From the NCBI GenBank assembly GCA_964608495.1, contig CAZSOQ010000210.1, positions 1 to 9,110 of the forward strand: DNA of 9,110 bases. Reading direction: 5' to 3'. Positions 5,369-9,110 of the stretch are shown piece after piece. Each line of letters opens with the position of its first letter. The first letter of the stretch is position 1. The position numbers were made by a program, and so were the translations under genes. This stretch comes from JAKORR01 sp964608495 (GTDB taxonomy: Bacteria > Armatimonadota > Zipacnadia > Zipacnadales > FEN-943). The notes beneath the pieces were generated by a model, which worked only from the letters and a program-made list of their open reading frames with translations, was not told the DNA's origin and ran no database searches.

Positions 5369-8080
5369 CTATCCTTTGGTCACCCAGACCGGGCTGCCCC
5401 ACGCCAAGGCTTCGTCGGCCTGCTGCGCGCGGAGGTAGTACAGGTGGGTGCCCGGGGTGAAGTCGTTGTCCATCCAGCGGAGCTTGACATCGGGCTTGTC
5501 CGGCTTGTCGGTGTAGACGAACTCGAAGTCGCGGACTATCGAGAGCTGGGAGATGGGGGCGGTGCCGAGCACCTCGATGTCGAGCACAGGCGCCTCGGCC
5601 TGCTTCCATGCGTCGCCCATGAGGTGGTCGCCGCAGGTCATCTTCACGACGATGTTGTCCGTGGCGCCGAAGGTATGGCGGCGCAGCAGGCCCTGGAGCA
5701 CGCCGTCGCGGGAGGGCTCTTCGCAGTAGACACCGGCGTAGGAGTAGTGGGTGGAGCCGTGGTCGGAGGAGGAGATGATGCCCAGGCGCAGGTCGCGCTG
5801 CCAGGCCCGCCACAGGAAGCCCTCGGGCTGGTAGCCGGTGCTGTCGGCCTGAGGGTCGCCGGGAGTGGCGGACTTGGGCGCGCCCTCATACTCGTAGCTC
5901 GTGCGGCAGCCCTGGAAGATCTCGATCACGGGCTCGAGGACGGGGTCGAAGTACGGCCAGTTGGTGCCGTGGTTCGAGCCCGTGGTGTGGGCGATGACGA
6001 TGGCGCCCTCGCGGCGGCAGTAGTCATACAGCAGCTTGAGGTCGTCGTCGCGGCCCGTGTGCGGGAAGGAGGGGTAGTCGCGTTGTGCGCGCACGACGTT
6101 GCGGTGCCCCTGCGGGAAGCCGACGGAGCGCTCGTAGCCGTAGAGCGTGTTGAACACCGGCGGGTTGTCGAAGACGTCAGCCAGCTTGTAGCTGCGCCAC
6201 CAGACGTACTCCAGGTCCACGCCGGTCTGCTGGTTGTGGTCGGACACCATGAAGAAGTCGAGGGCGGCGGCGTCCATGGCGTAGCGGTAGGCATCGAGCA
6301 CCGAGCCGTCACCGTTGCCGTCCCAGGAGATCTCGGTGTGGCGATGGGTGTCGCCGCGCAGGAGGCGCAGGCGGCGACCACCGATGTCCACCGTGCTGGT
6401 GCGCGCCCGGCGCAGGTCCCGGGCTTCGTCCTCACGGACGACCGCCGGGCTGGGACGCTGAGCCTCGGTCAGGACAGGTTCGGGCGGGGCCTGTGCCACC
6501 GTCAGCGTCGTGGCGAAGACGCGGTTGCGGCCGAGGTCACGGATCCGCGGGTAGTCCCGGCCGTCGGTGTGAAAGGCGACGGCGACGCCGCTGTCCAGCG
6601 GGGCGAGGGCGGCGAAGGTGTCTATGCGAGCCATGCGGTCGGGGAAGTACATGGCGGGGGTCCAAGCGCCGCCGTCGAGGCAGGTCGCGTAGTTCTCCCA
6701 GCCGCGCTCGGTCCACACGCGATTGCCGCGCGGGGTGCGCAGGGAGACGGGATGGCGGAAGACCAGCCACAGGCGCCCCGATCGGTCACAGCACAGACGA
6801 GGCTCCTCGACAAAGCCCCGCTCGCCGGGCGGCATCGAGGCGGCCACGTCGGGCCCCCCGAAGAAACGATCGCCCTCGAGGCAGGCGACCTTGATGGCGC
6901 GCTCGCGGTAGATCGGCTGGCGGCGCTGTTCCTGCGGCACCGTGTAGCCTGTGTCCTTGCCCCAGTCCTCGCCGGCGTCCTGCCAGGCGATGAACACCCG
7001 GCCCGAGGGATCGCTGGCCAGGGAAGCCTTGGCCTCGAAGCGCGGGGAAGCCGCGATGGGGAGCGCCGGCTCGGGCTCGCCGTCCACAAGGCGGGCGGCG
7101 TAGACGTCGTAGCTGCCGTTCTGGTAGGTGTCCCAGGCAACCCAGACGCCGCTCGGGCCCGCGCACAGGGCAGGCTGCCACTCGTTGGCGGGCGACGCGG
7201 CCACCGGGACGGGCTTCTGCCACGTGCCCTCGATGCAGCGGGAGAGCAGAATGTCAGAGGAGCCGCCGCGGAAGGCCTGCCAGGCGCAGTAGACCACGCC
7301 GTCGGCGTCGGTGGCGAGGGCTTGGTTGAAGTCGTTGCCGCGGGCGCCGCTGATGTCGGTCGGACCCGACCAACGGGCGCCATCGTAGTGCAGGGCGTAC
7401 AGGTCGAAGTCACCCCTGTCCTGTCGCGGACACAGGACCCAGAAGCCCTGCTTGCCGTCCGGGGCGCACGCGGGCCGGTACAGGTCCCCGGCGAAGCCCG
7501 GGACCTCGACGCCGTCCGCCCACCGGCCATCGCGGTAGGTGGACCAGTAGAGCCGGTCCTCCTTGCTCGCGTAGGACTGCCAGACGGCGATGAGGCGCCC
7601 GTCGGGAAGCGCGCAGACGGCGGGGTAGTCGTCCTCGCGGTCGGTGGCGGAGAGGGTCGCGTAGCGGGGCGCGAGCTGGACGGAAAGGGCGCCGCTGTCG
7701 TGGACCAGCGGCAGGCCAAAGGGCAGGTCGGCGGGGGCGACATCCCACGTGAGGTCCCCGGCGGCGAGGCGGAGACGAGTCCCCGGCCCTGCCTGGACGG
7801 TAGCCAGCAGGCCTTTGGCGTAGGTCTGGGGCTTCTTCGCGCCGGGCACCTCGTCGGTGGTCAGCTTGAAGGTGCCCGTCTGCTCGAGGGCGTCACCGCC
7901 GTGCAAGCGCCAGCCGCGCAGGTCCGTGAAGGCGCCCCCCACCACCTCCACCTTGCCCTGCCACTCGGTCGGCGACTCGTCCCGCAGGCCGACCTTCACG
8001 AGCACCCCGAGGTCCTCCCCGAGGGCCGTCGCCGCGCAGAACAGCACCGCCACAAGAGCCCCGCCAAGCGCACCACGCAT
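5369..8080 (-). CDS. Exported beta-propeller plus PHP-type metallohydrolase (DUF3604 or CehA/McbA-like)
   Basis: 903 residues. Residues 1-20 form a signal peptide (MRGALGGALVAVLFCAATALG). Residues 20-145 are an unassigned beta-rich region. From about 150 to 530 a repeated pattern of YPAVCALPDGRLIAVWQSY type recurs roughly seven times (IAVWQ, FWVLC, YCAWQ, WVAWD, FIAWQ, LWLVF, VAVAF), the signature of a BNR/sialidase-like propeller. Residues 570-815 are PHP-like: GDTHRHTEISWDGNGDGS with an HxH metal pair (H579, H581), VSDHNQQ (D614, H615), IAHTTGSNHG (H698), EIFQG (E720) and SSSDHGSTH (D773, H774). These are plausible ligands of a multi-metal phosphoesterase or amidohydrolase-like site. The end, from about 825, is an Ig-like strand region closing in AWGSPVWV, as in related exported PHP proteins. 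The substrate is unknown. The start is fixed by the signal peptide and an excellent ribosome site; the frame stays open 77 codons further upstream, but that part looks non-coding. Confidence 0.93.
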   Translation of the reverse strand: MRGALGGALVAVLFCAATALGEDLGVLVKVGLRDESPTEWQGKVEVVGGAFTDLRGWRLHGGDALEQTGTFKLTTDEVPGAKKPQTYAKGLLATVQAGPGTRLRLAAGDLTWDVAPADLPFGLPLVHDSGALSVQLAPRYATLSATDREDDYPAVCALPDGRLIAVWQSYASKEDRLYWSTYRDGRWADGVEVPGFAGDLYRPACAPDGKQGFWVLCPRQDRGDFDLYALHYDGARWSGPTDISGARGNDFNQALATDADGVVYCAWQAFRGGSSDILLSRCIEGTWQKPVPVAASPANEWQPALCAGPSGVWVAWDTYQNGSYDVYAARLVDGEPEPALPIAASPRFEAKASLASDPSGRVFIAWQDAGEDWGKDTGYTVPQEQRRQPIYRERAIKVACLEGDRFFGGPDVAASMPPGERGFVEEPRLCCDRSGRLWLVFRHPVSLRTPRGNRVWTERGWENYATCLDGGAWTPAMYFPDRMARIDTFAALAPLDSGVAVAFHTDGRDYPRIRDLGRNRVFATTLTVAQAPPEPVLTEAQRPSPAVVREDEARDLRRARTSTVDIGGRRLRLLRGDTHRHTEISWDGNGDGSVLDAYRYAMDAAALDFFMVSDHNQQTGVDLEYVWWRSYKLADVFDNPPVFNTLYGYERSVGFPQGHRNVVRAQRDYPSFPHTGRDDDLKLLYDYCRREGAIVIAHTTGSNHGTNWPYFDPVLEPVIEIFQGCRTSYEYEGAPKSATPGDPQADSTGYQPEGFLWRAWQRDLRLGIISSSDHGSTHYSYAGVYCEEPSRDGVLQGLLRRHTFGATDNIVVKMTCGDHLMGDAWKQAEAPVLDIEVLGTAPISQLSIVRDFEFVYTDKPDKPDVKLRWMDNDFTPGTHLYYLRAQQADEALAWGSPVWVTKG
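5372..5376 (-). promoter_or_regulatory. Weak Shine-Dalgarno site of the jelly-roll protein gene
   Basis: AAGGA on the minus strand sits 11 bases before the ATG at 5360, within the last codons of the upstream PHP gene. The spacing is long, but it is only 2 bases from the alternative GTG at 5369, which favours the ATG. The nearby stop codon suggests coupled translation. Confidence 0.45.
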
Positions 8081-8088
8081 GGAAGCGT

Positions 8089-8095
8089 ACCTCCT
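8089..8095 (-). promoter_or_regulatory. Shine-Dalgarno site of the propeller-PHP gene
   Basis: AGGAGGT on the minus strand, 8 bases before the ATG at 8080, is a near-perfect ribosome site. It decides the start against the longer open frame reaching 8311. Confidence 0.9.
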
Positions 8096-8308
8096 CGCCA
8101 GGCTTCGGCCCGGCGGGCGCCGGAGCGCGGTGGGCGTCTTCGTCCCCAGCGCGGGCTTCCCTGCAGGGCACCACCAGCGACGGGGTCGCGGCGACAGGTG
8201 AGGGTCTCGCCCGGAGGAATAGGACGGGCAGTAGTGGAAGGGGTCCGCGGGCTCTGGGCGGAAGTGCCGCCTGGCCGGGGCAGGGACGGCGGGGGAAGGC
8301 CAGGGCGT

Positions 8309-8328
8309 CACGGGCGGCCCGCCCCGTG
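8309..8328. repeat. Imperfect palindrome upstream of the TPR-gene promoter
   Basis: CACGGG at 8309-8314 mirrors CCCGTG at 8323-8328 around a GC-only centre. The right arm reaches the place where a -35 element would lie, so it could be an operator. In such GC-rich sequence a 6-bp arm can also arise by chance. Confidence 0.25.
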
Positions 8329-8345
8329 GAGGGCGCGGCGCGCTG

Positions 8346-8354
8346 TGATATACT
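8346..8354 (+). promoter_or_regulatory. Extended -10 promoter of the TPR-protein gene
   Basis: TGATATACT matches the extended -10 pattern TGn-TATAAT with one mismatch, and is the clearest AT-rich patch in the intergenic region. No good -35 is seen 17 bp upstream (about 8326-8331), which fits an extended -10 type. Transcription would begin near 8361, leaving a leader of about 33 bases before the GTG at 8394 and ruling out the alternative GTG at 8358. Confidence 0.6.
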
Positions 8355-8378
8355 CACGTGTCGGACGATCAAGCACTC

Positions 8379-8383
8379 AGGAG
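8379..8383 (+). promoter_or_regulatory. Shine-Dalgarno site of the TPR-protein gene
   Basis: AGGAG with 10 bases before the GTG at 8394. It supports this start over the in-frame GTG at 8358, which has no ribosome site. Confidence 0.6.
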
Positions 8384-8393
8384 CGGATTCGCC

Positions 8394-9110
8394 GTGGGCG
8401 CAGAAGAGCTGATACAGCAGGCGGAAGAGGCACTCAGGTCCGGGCGGGCCGAGGAAGCCCTGTCGCTGGCCCGGCGGGCCCTGGGTCAGGGCGTATCGCG
8501 GACGACGTGCCTGCGGGTCCAGGCCAGCGCGCTGGTGCGCCTCGGGCGGACAACCGAGGCCGAGCCGGTGCTCAATGAGCTCATAGACCTGCGGCCCGAC
8601 GATCCGTGGGCCTACGCGGAGCTGGCGCGGCTGCAACTGGCGGCTGGCCGGGCGGCGAAGGCCGAGGCCCTTCTCGGGCGAGCCGTGCAGTTGGCGCCGA
8701 ACGACCCGACCCTGAGGTCGGACCTGGAGCGAGTGAGGCAAATGGGCAGCACACGCGGGCCACAACGCAAGAAGCGGTCGGCCCTGGTGTGGGTGATCGC
8801 GGGCGTGGTGGGGCTGCTGCTGATCGCGGCGCTGACCCTGTGGGCGAGGGGGATGCTACTCAGGCCGGCCGAGCCACCCGTGCAGGCGGCGGTGCCGCAG
8901 CCCGCGCCCGAGCCGCAGGTGACCCAGCCGGTGCCCGAGCCGCCCCCGCAGCCCGCCGTGGCTCAGACGATCCCGGAGCCGGCGGCGCAGCCCGAGGTGA
9001 ACCAGGCGCCACCGCCTCTGCCGCCCGCGCCCAAGGTGGTGGCGGTGCCGGCGGAGCTTCCACCTCCTCCAGCTCCTCCTCCACCCCCCAAGGAGCCCAC
9101 GGCCCGTGTC
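8394..9110 (+). CDS. TPR protein with one membrane helix and proline-rich tail (3' end outside window)
   Basis: 239 residues are visible and the frame is still open at the window end. Residues 4-115 are about three tetratricopeptide-like helical pairs: ELIQQAEEALRSGRAEEAL, a middle repeat with ALVRLGRTTEAEPVLNELI, and the clearest one, DPWAYAELARLQLAAGRAAKA followed by LLGRAVQLAPNDP. A basic stretch (RGPQRKKR, 121-128) precedes a membrane helix at 129-150, so the TPR part should be cytosolic and the rest outside. Residues 157-239 are rich in Pro, Ala, Glu and Gln with loosely repeated EPxxQ units, ending in a run of prolines; such a stretch usually serves as an extended spacer across the cell wall or periplasm to a further domain. 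That domain would lie beyond the window. TPR units typically bind proteins. The function and partner are unknown. The gene has its own promoter and is not part of the neighbouring operon. Confidence 0.88.
   Translation, partial: MGAEELIQQAEEALRSGRAEEALSLARRALGQGVSRTTCLRVQASALVRLGRTTEAEPVLNELIDLRPDDPWAYAELARLQLAAGRAAKAEALLGRAVQLAPNDPTLRSDLERVRQMGSTRGPQRKKRSALVWVIAGVVGLLLIAALTLWARGMLLRPAEPPVQAAVPQPAPEPQVTQPVPEPPPQPAVAQTIPEPAAQPEVNQAPPPLPPAPKVVAVPAELPPPPAPPPPPKEPTARV

Larger units (their letters stand above)
8081..8393 (+). other. Divergent intergenic region
   Basis: 313 bp between the divergently read propeller-PHP gene and the TPR gene. It holds the ribosome site of the left gene, a likely extended -10 promoter and ribosome site for the right gene, and an imperfect palindrome. 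I see no convincing promoter for the left gene; the minus-strand TATTCC near 8216-8221 lacks a matching -35. No tRNA, small RNA or terminator is evident. Open frames through it on both strands have no ribosome site and look like G+C-driven noise. Confidence 0.7.

Noticed and set aside
8358..8360. GTG at 8358 as the start of the TPR gene.
   Set aside because: It has no ribosome site and lies upstream of the expected transcription start of the extended -10 promoter.
5351..8578. A 1075-codon open frame on the plus strand, the longest in the window.
   Set aside because: It lies opposite the propeller-PHP gene, whose domains, signal peptide and ribosome site are clear. Its translation is Val/Gly/Ala/Arg-rich without recognisable motifs, as expected for the antisense of a GC-rich gene.
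7893..8765. A 290-codon minus-strand frame spanning the intergenic region and the TPR gene.
   Set aside because: It crosses the promoter and the start of two well supported genes in the wrong frame, and its translation is Arg/Pro/Ala-rich noise.
8860..9084. A 74-codon minus-strand frame opposite the proline-rich tail.
   Set aside because: It is the low-complexity complement of proline codons, rich in Ala, Pro and Arg, without a ribosome site or motif.
9053..9091. Pyrimidine-rich repeat tract as a possible structural DNA element.
   Set aside because: It is explained by consecutive CCT/CCA/CCC proline codons in the TPR-protein tail and is interrupted by purines.

Overview
This is a G+C-rich bacterial window (clearly above 60% by eye). 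It carries seven protein genes and no visible RNA gene, CRISPR array, insertion sequence or phage gene. The content (P1B-type ATPase next to several HflK/HflC proteins, large secreted propeller/PHP-type proteins, a TPR membrane protein with a proline-rich tail) suggests an environmental bacterium of the Planctomycetota, Armatimonadota or a related phylum. That placement is an inference from gene style; no marker gene here settles it.

Left part, 1-4203, plus strand: a tight, translationally coupled operon that begins before the window. Its first gene enters already open. It encodes the C-terminal part of a P1B-type metal-transport ATPase (TGDN, GDGVND, last two membrane helices) fused in the same frame to a complete HflK-like SPFH protein. 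Next come hflC (ATGA overlap), a second, free-standing hflK (15-bp gap, same frame) and a small membrane-anchored protein that looks like an NTF2-like/DUF4878 fold (GTGA overlap). The likely product is a membrane complex in which an HflK/HflC assembly is physically tied to a metal pump. No ftsH is present in the window.

Middle part, 4200-8080, minus strand: a two-gene operon for exported proteins, read from right to left. The upstream gene encodes a 903-aa protein with a signal peptide, a roughly seven-bladed BNR/sialidase-like beta-propeller and a C-terminal PHP-type metallohydrolase domain (DUF3604 or CehA/McbA-like). The downstream gene, 8 bp further on, encodes a 386-aa secreted protein with a jelly-roll, carbohydrate-binding-like half and a second beta-rich domain. 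Its stop codon overlaps the stop codon of the left operon, so the two operons converge with no space for a terminator.

Right part, 8081-9110: a divergent intergenic region of 313 bp with a good extended -10 promoter. It is followed by the start of a plus-strand gene for a TPR-membrane helix-proline-rich protein, which runs off the window.

The most unusual item is the P-type ATPase-HflK fusion inside a three-member SPFH operon. Several very long open frames opposite these genes, including one of 1075 codons, are G+C-driven shadows.
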